A stretch of 58,819 bases of DNA from Lachnospiraceae bacterium (GTDB lineage Bacteria; Bacillota; Clostridia; Lachnospirales; Lachnospiraceae): assembly GCA_016297945.1 (NCBI GenBank), contig JAEDFR010000006.1:1-58819 (forward strand), given 5' to 3'. Shown here one piece after another: positions 22,727 through 32,066 of the stretch. The position numbers and the translations under genes were made by a program. The notes below the pieces were generated by a model. The model saw only the letters and a program-made list of their open reading frames with translations, did no database searches and was not told where the DNA came from. Positions within the stretch are counted from its first letter, which is position 1; every line of letters begins with the position of its first letter.

Positions 22727-24478
22727 ATGACCAACATAATCAAAACTGATAATACTAATATCACTGGCGAAACTAACCAAACTGGCAAACCAAACAAAAC
22801 TGACAAACCAAACACCAACAATCGCATATTCGGACGCAAACGTATCCTAATCATTGGCTTTCTTTCGCTTGTCTGGTGGGCGCTTACTTTTATCACGGAC
22901 AAAAAAATATTTACCGATGACCCTCTCAATATGAGTAGCCTCCCTATCGATACGGATGCTGTTTTTTTGATGCAGATTCTCTCCAAAATGGTATTGCTTG
23001 GAACGATTGTCGGAATTCTCTGTTTTATCTCTTATGGCATCCGTCATCGCAAGCTATTATTTGCTTTTGGCTTTTATTTTGTCATATATCTGGGAATTCT
23101 TCTTCTGAATTATCCCGGCTATTTCATGAGCGACGACACCATTATTTTTGGTTATGCAACCCGCTATTATCCCGTCTATTGGCATAATTACCTGACCAGC
23201 ATCTATTATATGACCGGACTTTCTTTATTTCCGGCTTCCACCGGTCCTATCATTTTAAATGATCTGATTCTGGCCATGGTTTTTTCCTATATTTTCTTTG
23301 AAACCGACCAGCTATATACTTCAAAAGTAAAATATATCATTGCTGCCGCCGGTCTTTTTCCCTTTGCACTTTTATCTGCGTCCATGTGTTTTCGACCGGT
23401 ATTGTATGCACCGTTTTTTCTGTTTTTCTTTGCTTTTCTATTCTTTGAAAAACAGAAAAAAGCTTCTTTTAGCATATCAAAAAGCATTATGCTTTCTCTC
23501 TTAACCGCTTTGCTTTGTTTCTGGCGCAGCGAAGGGATTGTTCTTATTTTATTCTGTTTTGTCTTGATTCCTACCGTCTATGGATTGCCGAAAAAAACAG
23601 GTCAAACTGACCAAGCTGTCCGTTTTCAATGGAAACAGGCACTCTGTTTTTTACTGGTATTTATCATCACGTTTTCTTTGATAAAAATCCCCCAGACGGA
23701 TGGAGAAAAAAAATATTACGGAAGTGACTATCTGATTATTTCCACCATCCGTCCTCTTTCCCTGATTATTCACAGGGAACAGACCTATCCGGGCGCCAAG
23801 GAAGATCTTGCAAATATCGATGCTGTCATTGACCTGGATTATATCAGTTACGAAACACTTTCATGCAGTTCCTATAACCGCTATAATTCTGATCACAACA
23901 GCGGACATTTTACGGAAACCGGGGCTGATGCAGATACACAGAAAGCTTTTTTAAAAAGTGCCGTGAGACTGATTTGGAACAATCTGGATTTGTACATTGC
24001 AGAACGTCTGCAGCTGTTAGCAGTGACAAACGGTTATTACGATTACAATCCGGCTATGGTAATGAATTTGAAGCCGGTTACTACATCTGAGTTTTTATCC
24101 TTTCAGGCAGATCGGGAATATGGTAAAGAACTGGTAAATGGAAATGCAAGATGGCATTATGAAAGCAATCAAAATATTTTGTTGTTTTTGTTTGATCACG
24201 GTGGTGAAGCTTATCTGATCATTTTGTTCTTCGCCGGTATTTTTATTCTATATACATTAGCAGAGAAAAAACTATTCTATTTCTTTGCGTTTGCTTCCCT
24301 GATAGCAAGAGAAGCAGTCATTTTTCTGACTGCTCCCGCTTCTTTTATCCAATATAATTATCCGATGATGTTTGTTACGGTATTTCTGCTTCTTGTGATG
24401 TTTGTTTCTTCCTGCGAGAACGGATTTTTCCGAAGCATAAAAGATCAGTTATCCAAAGTTGTTTCAAAGCAGAAATAA
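22727..24478 (+). CDS. DUF6020-like polytopic membrane protein
   Basis: 583 residues with about 12-13 membrane segments. A charged, Asn/Thr/Lys-rich N-terminal tail of about 35 residues has repeated GKPNKTDKPN-type units. YPGYFMSDDTIIFGYATRYY and PVYWHNYLTSIYYMTG in the first outside loop resemble DUF6020 proteins of Firmicute surface-glycan loci, with acidic residues placed as in GT-C enzymes. Function is unproven. AAAAGGAACAAAG precedes the ATG. Its last 104 bp overlap, tail to tail, the acyltransferase gene on the other strand. Confidence 0.65.
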   Translation: MTNIIKTDNTNITGETNQTGKPNKTDKPNTNNRIFGRKRILIIGFLSLVWWALTFITDKKIFTDDPLNMSSLPIDTDAVFLMQILSKMVLLGTIVGILCFISYGIRHRKLLFAFGFYFVIYLGILLLNYPGYFMSDDTIIFGYATRYYPVYWHNYLTSIYYMTGLSLFPASTGPIILNDLILAMVFSYIFFETDQLYTSKVKYIIAAAGLFPFALLSASMCFRPVLYAPFFLFFFAFLFFEKQKKASFSISKSIMLSLLTALLCFWRSEGIVLILFCFVLIPTVYGLPKKTGQTDQAVRFQWKQALCFLLVFIITFSLIKIPQTDGEKKYYGSDYLIISTIRPLSLIIHREQTYPGAKEDLANIDAVIDLDYISYETLSCSSYNRYNSDHNSGHFTETGADADTQKAFLKSAVRLIWNNLDLYIAERLQLLAVTNGYYDYNPAMVMNLKPVTTSEFLSFQADREYGKELVNGNARWHYESNQNILLFLFDHGGEAYLIILFFAGIFILYTLAEKKLFYFFAFASLIAREAVIFLTAPASFIQYNYPMMFVTVFLLLVMFVSSCENGFFRSIKDQLSKVVSKQK

Positions 24479-25667
24479 AGACAGCTGTCAAAATGCTCAT
24501 GAGCACAAATGATGCCAGTATCCACAAGACGGTATCCGGATGAAAAAGCTTCAGATTTTTATCAGAAAGTCCCAGAATTCTTGCAAAACGGAAATGCAGC
24601 ACATAAATTTCCAGCGTATATTGTCCAATATAAGCTAATGCTCTCTGTAACCAGCCTTTACAAAAATGCGCTACTCCATAAAAACAAACATAAACACCCA
24701 AAAAAGAAGCAAGCATCTGAGCCATAAGTGTGGTTGTGTCAGTTACCACAACCATATCATAAGCACAGACCAGATAAATGAAAATAAATGCGCATATCAT
24801 ACACAGAATGTTACTGATTACATATTTATTGGGGTCTAATTTTTTTTCCTGAATTATATCATCATTTTCTGTTAAAATCTCTTTTTTTATTTCATTCTTC
24901 TCAGTAATATAAGCCCCTTGTTCAGATACTAATTCATCATCTGCCTCTCGATTTTTCCTTTTTCGCAAATACGGAATAACGTCATAAGATACCAGATAAG
25001 CTGCAACAAAAAACGGCAGATAGCGTACTGTCAGGCTGGGGCTCAGAAAAGTGTTGCCGCCTCGTGCCTGTAAAAAGAAAACGGCATAGCAGATAAAAAT
25101 AAGCATACAATACGCAAGAAACCTTATTGCTTTTATCCTGCTGCTCATCGTGCCAACCGCACGACAATCCATATTATCTGCCGGTTTTACACCCCCACAT
25201 CTTATCGTGTATGCTGCGTAATCAGCAAGATATGCTGCCACTGTATGGACAAGCGTAATAATCCAAAGTGTTGCCAAAAACCAAAGTCCGTAATCCAGAT
25301 GAAATAACTCAGTTTTCAGTTCCTGCAGGCAATGCGGAAACGAAACAATTATCATCCATGTAAAAAAGGGAACCAGATACGTTAAACTTCTCTTACCAAA
25401 AGTTCGGATCCTTTTTTTTAAATCAGGTTTCTGCCCTGATGTACTCTGATGTAGTCCCGCAAGATATCCGCTCACTGCCATAAATAACGGCATCTGTACC
25501 GCTGCAATGGCATCATACAAATAAGGGTCTGCTAACCCATTTAACACAATACAATGACCCAGCATGACCAGAAGTATGGCAAATCCCTTAACGGCATCCA
25601 AAGAAATATCCCTATCTTTTTTTGTAATTTTTGTATTTGCTCTGACATTTTCTGCCGCGTTTTTCAT
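24375..25667 (-). CDS. Acyltransferase-3 family membrane O-acyltransferase
   Basis: 430 residues with about 10 membrane segments. The family start RDISLDAVKGFAILLVMLGH holds the conserved His after the first segment, followed by MPLFMAVSGYLAG. A large hydrophilic loop of about 50 residues (KRKNREADD to KKLDPNKY) splits the middle. AT3 enzymes O-acetylate sugars of surface polymers. Third of three AT3 genes in tandem. The 3' end overlaps the convergent DUF6020-like gene by 104 bp; the overlap encodes the last membrane segment and basic tail. Confidence 0.88.
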   Translation of the reverse strand: MKNAAENVRANTKITKKDRDISLDAVKGFAILLVMLGHCIVLNGLADPYLYDAIAAVQMPLFMAVSGYLAGLHQSTSGQKPDLKKRIRTFGKRSLTYLVPFFTWMIIVSFPHCLQELKTELFHLDYGLWFLATLWIITLVHTVAAYLADYAAYTIRCGGVKPADNMDCRAVGTMSSRIKAIRFLAYCMLIFICYAVFFLQARGGNTFLSPSLTVRYLPFFVAAYLVSYDVIPYLRKRKNREADDELVSEQGAYITEKNEIKKEILTENDDIIQEKKLDPNKYVISNILCMICAFIFIYLVCAYDMVVVTDTTTLMAQMLASFLGVYVCFYGVAHFCKGWLQRALAYIGQYTLEIYVLHFRFARILGLSDKNLKLFHPDTVLWILASFVLMSILTAVFISALKQLWITDLLCFGKIRSRRKKQTSQEAEIP

Positions 25668-25718
25668 CTACTCTTCCTCCCGGTCATTAAATCGAATGAC
25701 AAACCCGCTAACCGGTCC

Positions 25719-26855
25719 TCAATCATTGGTCCGGACCTCTATCTTAAACCGTTCTTTTACCAAATCCATGATTACACAAGCTGTAATCGAAACAACAATT
25801 GCGACCAATTTCTCTGTTGCAAAAAACATCTGTAAAATCCGGTCATCCTGTTGCGTTAGCCATGGCATCAGAAAATTGTCCAAAAATCCGAGAACAATCA
25901 TCGTCATTACCAGTATAAAATAGTGATAGCATAAAATAGTAAGTGTATGCTTACCAAGTCCTGCCAGACATGCACACAGTTTCTTTGCCTTTTTTTCCAG
26001 TAAGTTCATGATAACCATCAATAAAACAGAAGAGCTGATTGCTGCCATACACATCAGGGTAATACTCTTTCCCGCATCACTCAAAGATAAATTGAAGGAA
26101 CCATTGAGCAGTCCTGAAACAATGCAAACAACAAAAAGGAATACAATTATAGCACGCTTTGCAATCGGTTGGATTACGAAGCCCTCTCCTGTCTCTTTTT
26201 TCTGAATAATTTCCTGATCGTCTCCAAAAAAATCCATTTTTTTCAACAGATTTCCCGAAAGCATCATCAAAAGAAAATATGGCATGATATCCAGGCACCA
26301 AGGTAAAAGAACCGGCACAAAGTAATGATAGCCGGTTGCAAGAAGTGCATAAATCACAACGATCAGCACAACTTTTTTTTCATTTCCTTTGCATAAACGG
26401 TAAAACCCTTCCAACATGATCAATGCGACAAATAATGCCGGCAAAAACCAAGTTGGCGCATTGAGATTAATCATCAGTTTCGAGTGATAATCAGCATTTA
26501 CTAAAATCTGATTTCGACCATATAGAATACCTAAGAGTGACTTTAATACAAAATCCGAAGCTAAATTATGTGTTAACATCTGTTTTATCAGAAAAAACAG
26601 GAACAAAAAGAGATTGGCTGTCAGATAAGGAATAAGCAGTCGTTTTGCTTTCTTTTTTACATATTCCAAATAGGAGCCATGATTCAGATGATAAGTATAA
26701 CCGGACAATAGGAAAAAGGCCGGCACAAAAAACATGCCGCCCCAAAAGTTTACGCCGGGTATTCGAAGTTCACTATGATTTAATACTACAATGAACATGG
26801 CGACAGCCTTTGCGGCATCAATCCAGTTCCTTCGTAAATTTTTATTTCCCATCAT
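25719..26855 (-). CDS. Acyltransferase-3 family membrane protein
   Basis: About 378 residues, 10 membrane segments. NWIDAAKAVAMFIVVLNHSE carries the catalytic-type His, followed by FFVPAFFLLSGYTY. I place the start at 26855 (or the adjacent ATG at 26852) because GGAGAAA lies just upstream. In-frame starts at 26888 and 26954 would overlap the preceding gene and lack a ribosome site. Its sequence is clearly different from the two flanking AT3 proteins, so this is not a recent duplication. Probably O-acetylates a glycan residue. Confidence 0.87.
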   Translation of the reverse strand: MMGNKNLRRNWIDAAKAVAMFIVVLNHSELRIPGVNFWGGMFFVPAFFLLSGYTYHLNHGSYLEYVKKKAKRLLIPYLTANLFLFLFFLIKQMLTHNLASDFVLKSLLGILYGRNQILVNADYHSKLMINLNAPTWFLPALFVALIMLEGFYRLCKGNEKKVVLIVVIYALLATGYHYFVPVLLPWCLDIMPYFLLMMLSGNLLKKMDFFGDDQEIIQKKETGEGFVIQPIAKRAIIVFLFVVCIVSGLLNGSFNLSLSDAGKSITLMCMAAISSSVLLMVIMNLLEKKAKKLCACLAGLGKHTLTILCYHYFILVMTMIVLGFLDNFLMPWLTQQDDRILQMFFATEKLVAIVVSITACVIMDLVKERFKIEVRTND

Positions 26856-26880
26856 TTTCTCCGGATGATCACATATCATC

Positions 26881-28044
26881 TTATTCATTTTTGTTTTTTG
26901 TATTTTCCAACAATTCCACAACTTTATTTGCCATTTTAATACCGGGAAGCTCAATAAATTTGTGCATCGTCATCGACAATAATACCGTTATGATAAGCGT
27001 CAAGACGGCATCCAAAAGCACCAACAGGTGATAGTTCATTTTATCATAACATGCAATAAATAATCCGCATGAAACAGTACAGATTATTGGAAAGTGTATC
27101 AGGTAAAAACAATATGTGTATTTTGACAACCGGGTTAACGGCTTGACCGCCAATACTTTCGGGATTGTTTTCAAATGCAATATTGCATATATAATCAACG
27201 GTGCAGCAACATTATAATAAAACATAACCTTAATCGGGAAATACTGGTAAATGGTACCCTCATATCGTTCACCAACGGCAGGAAAGGAACACAAAAAGAG
27301 ACATCCCACAAGCAATAAGCTTACCAGCCATCTTTTGGAAGAATATTTAGAAAGCCACTTTGGTTCACGGTAAGTCAGATCACAAACCACCATACCTAAA
27401 ATCATGGAAAGAAAATCGGAACGCACAAATATCAGTGCAGCAACCGCATAAACAACATACCGCCATTTTTTGTCACCCACAAGTAAAACAATAACAGAAA
27501 TCATGATGGTTCCGAAAAACTCATAGAAAATGAACCAGAGTGGACCGTTATACTGGTTTGCCCCATTGATAAAACAGCCAAATAGCGCCTCCTTCAATGC
27601 ATCTCCCAAATTCGGTGCAAAAGAATTGTAACCGCCATAAAATATCTCTGAATTTGCCAGTACAGAGGCCTCACAATTCTGATATAGAGACAATTTCATC
27701 AAAATATATATCATGATATTGGTAAATACAATCGGAAGAATGAGACGAAAATATTTTTTAACGATACCGGATTTGAGCGAATCCTTGTTTCCGGTTATGA
27801 AATAACGGTATCCTACAAAAAAACCGCTTAAAGCCATAAAAATACGTACCGTATATTTTCCGTTAAAAATCAGGTTTAATGGCGTAGTTCCCAATAAATG
27901 CTCCACTGCCGGCACATGATAATATTCCGGCATCAGGCAATATATGCCCGGATAAAAAAAAGTAAAAAAATGAAATTCAAAAACCAACAGGCATGAAAAC
28001 ACTTTTAATCCATCTAAAAAATCCAGTTTTTTTGTTTCCCGCAT
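26881..28044 (-). CDS. Acyltransferase-3 family membrane protein
   Basis: 387 residues, about 10 membrane segments. LDFLDGLKVFSCLLVFEFHF is the family start (His within FEFHF), followed by TVRIFMALSGFFVGYRYF and, near the C-terminus, LSKYTYCFYLIHFPII. First of three AT3 genes. The large loop after segment 1 contains YYHVPAVEHLLGTTP. Substrate unknown; it lies within the glycan locus and 25 bp before the next AT3 start. Confidence 0.87.
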   Translation of the reverse strand: MRETKKLDFLDGLKVFSCLLVFEFHFFTFFYPGIYCLMPEYYHVPAVEHLLGTTPLNLIFNGKYTVRIFMALSGFFVGYRYFITGNKDSLKSGIVKKYFRLILPIVFTNIMIYILMKLSLYQNCEASVLANSEIFYGGYNSFAPNLGDALKEALFGCFINGANQYNGPLWFIFYEFFGTIMISVIVLLVGDKKWRYVVYAVAALIFVRSDFLSMILGMVVCDLTYREPKWLSKYSSKRWLVSLLLVGCLFLCSFPAVGERYEGTIYQYFPIKVMFYYNVAAPLIIYAILHLKTIPKVLAVKPLTRLSKYTYCFYLIHFPIICTVSCGLFIACYDKMNYHLLVLLDAVLTLIITVLLSMTMHKFIELPGIKMANKVVELLENTKNKNE

Positions 28045-28124
28045 TCTATTTCTTCCTTAATTTTTGATATCTGCATGAGCATCGTATGCTGTTTCCGGAT
28101 TGTCCCAAACTTTCATATTGGTCC

Positions 28125-28182
28125 CGGACTGTTATTTGTTCAGTCTGTGTTTGTTCGGACTGTATTTATTCTGACTTTGTCC
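28125..28182. repeat. Short imperfect tandem repeat (~15-16 bp, four units)
   Basis: Units resembling CGGACTGTATTTGTT at 28125, 28141, 28156 and 28171 lie just after the stop of the SDR gene. Function unknown; possibly slippage-derived. Confidence 0.5.
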
Positions 28183-28190
28183 AAAACGAT

Positions 28191-29024
28191 CTACCAAATT
28201 GTTCTTCCGCCATCTAAAATCACCGTTGCGCCTGTCATGTAAGAACTGGCTTCCGATAACATATAGAGTACCGTTGCAGGATATTCATCAGGTCGGGACA
28301 TTCTCCCCATCGGAATCAGTTCGCTGATTTTTTGAACAAATTCTTCATTCTGTCCGTTGGAAAGAGATGCCGGACAGAGTGTATTAACACGCACGCCGCA
28401 TTTTGCCCAGTATGTTGCAAGGTATTTGGTAAGGCCCATAATTCCATGTTTTACAACAGAATAGGAAACCGGTTTTACCGTCTGTTCCTCTTCCGGAACG
28501 CCTTCTTTTTTATAGATATTCTGGTTTGGCGAAATCACTCCGTAATCCGATGAGATATTAATAATAACGCCTTTTTTCTGCTTTTCCATCTCATAGCCAA
28601 AAACCTGACAGCAAAGAAAAGCACCTGTCAGACCAACGCGCATATCATCTTCCCAGATATCCAAGGGCAGGTTGTGAAAACGCATCGCACCCAGATTTTT
28701 GGATCCGCCTTCTACCTTTGGATTGTTGGCTGCATTATTAATTAATCCGTCAATATGTCCATATTTTTTTAACAAGTCATCTCTGATTTCTTCCAGACAA
28801 CTGCGATTTGTAATATCTGCAACATAAGTCTCTATTGTCTGCTTTGGATATTGTTTTAACAATTCTTCTTTTACCTTATCCAACGGCTCTTTAAAAATAT
28901 CCAGAAGGACCGGAATTCCTTCTCCTTCTAAAACCGCCTCTGCGTGACGTCTGCCGATTAATCCGGCTCCTCCGGTTATAATAATAACCTGATCTTTGAT
29001 TTTAAACTGATCAAATATTGACAT
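28191..29024 (-). CDS. Short-chain dehydrogenase/reductase (PtmA-like)
   Basis: 278 codons. Classical SDR: IIITGGAGLIGRRHAEAV cofactor loop, VADITNRS, INNAANNPKV, INISSDYGVISPN, and YSVVKHG with the Tyr-x3-Lys pair, ending MTGATVILDGGRTIW. The NNAANNP block and overall pattern recall PtmA-type reductases of flagellin-glycosylation loci, but this is a weak inference. ATG 29024 follows GGGGGAAATTGTGC; a TTG at 29030 is the other choice. It overlaps the Gfo/Idh gene by 14 bp, so the two oxidoreductases probably act on the same sugar or sugar nucleotide. Confidence 0.88.
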   Translation of the reverse strand: MSIFDQFKIKDQVIIITGGAGLIGRRHAEAVLEGEGIPVLLDIFKEPLDKVKEELLKQYPKQTIETYVADITNRSCLEEIRDDLLKKYGHIDGLINNAANNPKVEGGSKNLGAMRFHNLPLDIWEDDMRVGLTGAFLCCQVFGYEMEKQKKGVIINISSDYGVISPNQNIYKKEGVPEEEQTVKPVSYSVVKHGIMGLTKYLATYWAKCGVRVNTLCPASLSNGQNEEFVQKISELIPMGRMSRPDEYPATVLYMLSEASSYMTGATVILDGGRTIW

Positions 29025-30048
29025 GCACAATTTCCCCCGTTTTCATAGATTCTTTAACTGCCAAAGCCATCTTTAAGCTGACGATTCCATCATCTAAAGT
29101 AATGTCTTCAGTCAAATTATTATTTATGCTGTCAAAAAACAACTTTAATTCCTCGATAAACATATCATTGCGGGCAAAATCCGGATACTCTGTCGTCTCT
29201 GTTTTATCTTCTACTGTTTTGGTTACGCTATTTTTGATTAGATCTACACAGATTTTACCATGTTCTCCAACTACTCTAAGATATCGTGACGGCGGACTTT
29301 GATAAAAATCGGCATGTACTCTTACCCCCAATGTCTGTCCTTCATAATCCATGGTAAAAATACCATCGCAGTTATCTTCAACATCAATGGACAAGTCACC
29401 CTGTGTGCCTCCAAAAGCATAAACGGTAAGGGGTTTTCCAAACAAATAGTAAAGATAATCCATTTCATGTACAAGCTGGTTTGTCACAACTCCACCGCCC
29501 ATGTCTTTTCTTGCCATATAGGTTTCTTTATAATCCTCATAAGTATGCATCGTGGTAAGACGTTCTCCCACAACAGCTTCCACAGATAAAATCCGGCCAA
29601 GCTCTTTTTTCTTAAGAGTTTCTTTCACTGTACGAATTCCGGGATGGAAGCGATTCTGATATCCTACGAAAACCTTAAGATTTTTCTTTTTTACTTCTTC
29701 CTTTAATTCATCCACTCCGGATAAATCATCGGAAATCGGTTTTTCCAAAAATAAATGACATCCGGCTTTTGCACACGCTATCGCGCATTTCATATGCAGA
29801 TTCGTGGGATTCGTAATAAATGCGACATCCGGTTTTTGTGCCAATGCTTCTTCTAAAGACGTATAAGCGGTAATCCCAAATTCTTCTTCCAGGCTGACAT
29901 TTTCACGAATTTGCATCGTGTCGGAAAATGTCCGTTGCAGACCACGAACCCGATATGCCAGAATTTCTGCCTCGTCTCCCAGCACTCTTTTGATATTTCT
30001 CAAATGACGTTGACCGATACTACCCAGTCCAATCATTAAAATTTTCAT
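29011..30048 (-). CDS. Gfo/Idh/MocA family oxidoreductase
   Basis: 345 residues. Rossmann fold at the N-terminus (MIGLGSIGQRHLRNI), NPTNLHMKCAIACAKAG, and the FLEKPIS motif with the catalytic-type Lys-Pro, then a C-terminal mixed sheet domain with GGGVVTNQLVHEMDYL. Such enzymes oxidise or reduce sugars or NDP-sugars with NAD(P). AGAGGGAAAAT precedes the ATG. Coupled to the SDR by a 14-bp overlap. The exact substrate is unknown; nonulosonic acid or amino-sugar precursors are possible given the locus. Confidence 0.9.
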   Translation of the reverse strand: MKILMIGLGSIGQRHLRNIKRVLGDEAEILAYRVRGLQRTFSDTMQIRENVSLEEEFGITAYTSLEEALAQKPDVAFITNPTNLHMKCAIACAKAGCHLFLEKPISDDLSGVDELKEEVKKKNLKVFVGYQNRFHPGIRTVKETLKKKELGRILSVEAVVGERLTTMHTYEDYKETYMARKDMGGGVVTNQLVHEMDYLYYLFGKPLTVYAFGGTQGDLSIDVEDNCDGIFTMDYEGQTLGVRVHADFYQSPPSRYLRVVGEHGKICVDLIKNSVTKTVEDKTETTEYPDFARNDMFIEELKLFFDSINNNLTEDITLDDGIVSLKMALAVKESMKTGEIVHVNI

Positions 30049-30123
30049 ATTTTCCCTCTTTCATGACTATCGTCTATTTGCTTTTCCTGTCAGTTTTTAT
30101 CCATGAAAAACGTTAGCATTTTC

Positions 30124-30489
30124 TCACTCATCTTCCTCTTTGTTTTGCAGTTTTTCCAGCAGCTCTTCATGGATAGCAAGGGTCTGTGAAAGTTTTTTTA
30201 TCCGTTCAGACATTCTTGAAACTACAATCGTCAGTATAAAAATGATAACAAGCGAAAAACAAAATCCCAGGAAAAAAATCATATTAACCGGAGCCCAGAT
30301 ACCCAGAACCTGAGACAGTTTTGCCAACAGCACAGGAAAACAATCCAACACCAGAACAAAGAAGATTGCAATCATCCAGGACAAAGCATATTTTAACTCC
30401 AGTCCGCGCCTGCGTATCATATTAATAATAACAATCAATGCTATAATTAAAAATACAGCAATAATAACCTGAATTTTAAATGTCATCAT
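30124..30489 (-). CDS. DUF2304 small membrane protein
   Basis: 121 residues, three membrane segments (about 5-25, 34-52, 65-90) with ELKYALSWMIAIFFVLVLD as the family block, then a charged, coiled C-terminal tail (SERIKKLSQTLAIHEELLEKL). DUF2304 proteins are regularly found beside DPM-like GT2 enzymes, as here (15 bp after the GT2 stop), and may anchor or assist the transferase at the membrane. The precise role is unknown. Confidence 0.85.
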   Translation of the reverse strand: MMTFKIQVIIAVFLIIALIVIINMIRRRGLELKYALSWMIAIFFVLVLDCFPVLLAKLSQVLGIWAPVNMIFFLGFCFSLVIIFILTIVVSRMSERIKKLSQTLAIHEELLEKLQNKEEDE

Positions 30490-30503
30490 ATCTTTTCAAT
30501 CCT

Positions 30504-31199
30504 TTATACCTTTTTTCTAAGCATCTCTATCAGAATGGCAAGTGTTACCTTAATCATATAATAAACACTCTTAAGCGGTGAAATGGATGATGTTCCTTCC
30601 ATGCGCTTTCTCATCTCAACCGGATATTCCAAAACCTTTTTTCCGCGATTGATAATAGAAACCACACTTTCCGGTTCCGGATAATCTTTCGGATAGGATT
30701 CGCTGTACAAGGCAATAATATCGCGATTGATCATACGCATTCCGGAAGTCGGATCAGTAATGGTAACTCCGGTTAACAACTTAATCAATACCGAAAAATA
30801 ACGGATGCCAAATCTTCTCATTCCTGTCGACTGAAAACCTTCTTTTTCCAAAAAACGGGAACCAATTAACATGTCCGCTTTTTGTTCCTCCATATAATCA
30901 CGCATTCTTTGCAGATAGCGTGCATCATGTTGCCCATCACCATCAAACTGAACCGCATAATCATATCCGTTTGTGTATGCATATAAAAATCCTGTCTGTA
31001 CTGCTCCGCCAATCCCCAGATTAATAGGCAGATTTAATACATGAAGTTGATTTTCTCTGCATATATCAAGCGTATGATCTGTCGAACAGTCGTTGATAAT
31101 GATATAATCGAATTCCGGTGCATGTTCACAAATATCCTGCACAGTTTTTACAATGCTCTTTTCTTCATTGTAAGCCGGAATAATAACAATACTTTTCAT
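30504..31199 (-). CDS. DPM1-like polyprenyl-phosphate glycosyltransferase (GT2)
   Basis: 231 residues with no membrane segment. SIVIIPAYNEEKSI, YIIINDCSTDHT, PINLGIGGAVQTGF, YAVQFDGDGQHDARYL and VTITDPTSGMRMINR are typical of dolichol/undecaprenyl-phosphate mannosyl- or glucosyltransferases. It would make a lipid-linked single sugar donor for the GT-C enzymes of the locus. The adjacent DUF2304 protein could provide the membrane anchor that this soluble form lacks. Confidence 0.92.
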   Translation of the reverse strand: MKSIVIIPAYNEEKSIVKTVQDICEHAPEFDYIIINDCSTDHTLDICRENQLHVLNLPINLGIGGAVQTGFLYAYTNGYDYAVQFDGDGQHDARYLQRMRDYMEEQKADMLIGSRFLEKEGFQSTGMRRFGIRYFSVLIKLLTGVTITDPTSGMRMINRDIIALYSESYPKDYPEPESVVSIINRGKKVLEYPVEMRKRMEGTSSISPLKSVYYMIKVTLAILIEMLRKKV

Positions 31200-31289
31200 C
31201 TCTGTTTCCTGACTCTTTCCTGTGTTTATCTATCATTTTTTATAACTTTTTCTGACTTTTGATTAACCTTTTGCCAGCTTTTTCTTTTG

Positions 31290-32066
31290 TTAGTCGGATT
31301 TCTTAGCTTTTACAAACTGCCATAGCACAATCATAGTTCTTTTAACGGTTATCCATAAAGCTCCCTTTATCTGATTTTCTTCCAGCGCTCTCTTTCCTTC
31401 CCGGAATGACCGAATATAATTTTTAAGTCCTCCTGTACTGGTGCCACCATAAAACATGTTTACCAGAACATCCGGAATATAGGAAAGCTTTATCTGTCCG
31501 TCTTTTAGAATACGAATCATATATTCATAATCCGCCGCAATCTTATAGTCGGTCTTATAAACGCCGTATTGATCATAAACCTCTTTTTTGAGGTAAAGGG
31601 TGGGGTGTGCCGGCATCCAGCCGTCCCGGATAGTCTTTTGATTGCCCATCCTCCATTCCCGAACCGGATTATCCTCTTCATCTACATAATATAAATCTCC
31701 ATGCACACCATCCGTTTTCTCTTTTTCAATTATGGAAACCATATCAGATAACACCTGGGGATAAGAAAACTTATCAAACATCGGACCTATGATATCACCG
31801 GTTGCCATTCGAATTCCTTTGTTTAGAGCATCGTATATCCCGCTATCTTTTTCCGAAATCCATTTTACTTCTCGTTCCGGCCAGCCATAAGAAAAACTTT
31901 TTTCCAGCTCTTTTAAATACTCCACGGTACCATCTGTTGAACCACCATCCACAATCACCAATTCCAAACGGGGATAATCCTGTTTTTGGATACCATCAAC
32001 AACTTTTTTCAGATGATCGACATCCTGATAGGTGGTCGTAATAATCGAAATCTTTTTATCACTCAT
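31290..32066 (-). CDS. Family 2 glycosyltransferase
   Basis: 258 residues. ISIITTTYQDVDHLKKVVD, LVIVDGGSTDGTVEYL and the characteristic SEKDSGIYDALNKGIRMATG block place it with GT2 transferases of O-antigen/exopolysaccharide clusters. AHPTLYLKKEVYDQYG follows, with IAADYEYMIR as the acceptor-side base region. Cytoplasmic, acting on lipid-linked oligosaccharide. It overlaps the preceding extracytoplasmic-protein gene by 8 bp. Confidence 0.92.
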   Translation of the reverse strand: MSDKKISIITTTYQDVDHLKKVVDGIQKQDYPRLELVIVDGGSTDGTVEYLKELEKSFSYGWPEREVKWISEKDSGIYDALNKGIRMATGDIIGPMFDKFSYPQVLSDMVSIIEKEKTDGVHGDLYYVDEEDNPVREWRMGNQKTIRDGWMPAHPTLYLKKEVYDQYGVYKTDYKIAADYEYMIRILKDGQIKLSYIPDVLVNMFYGGTSTGGLKNYIRSFREGKRALEENQIKGALWITVKRTMIVLWQFVKAKKSD

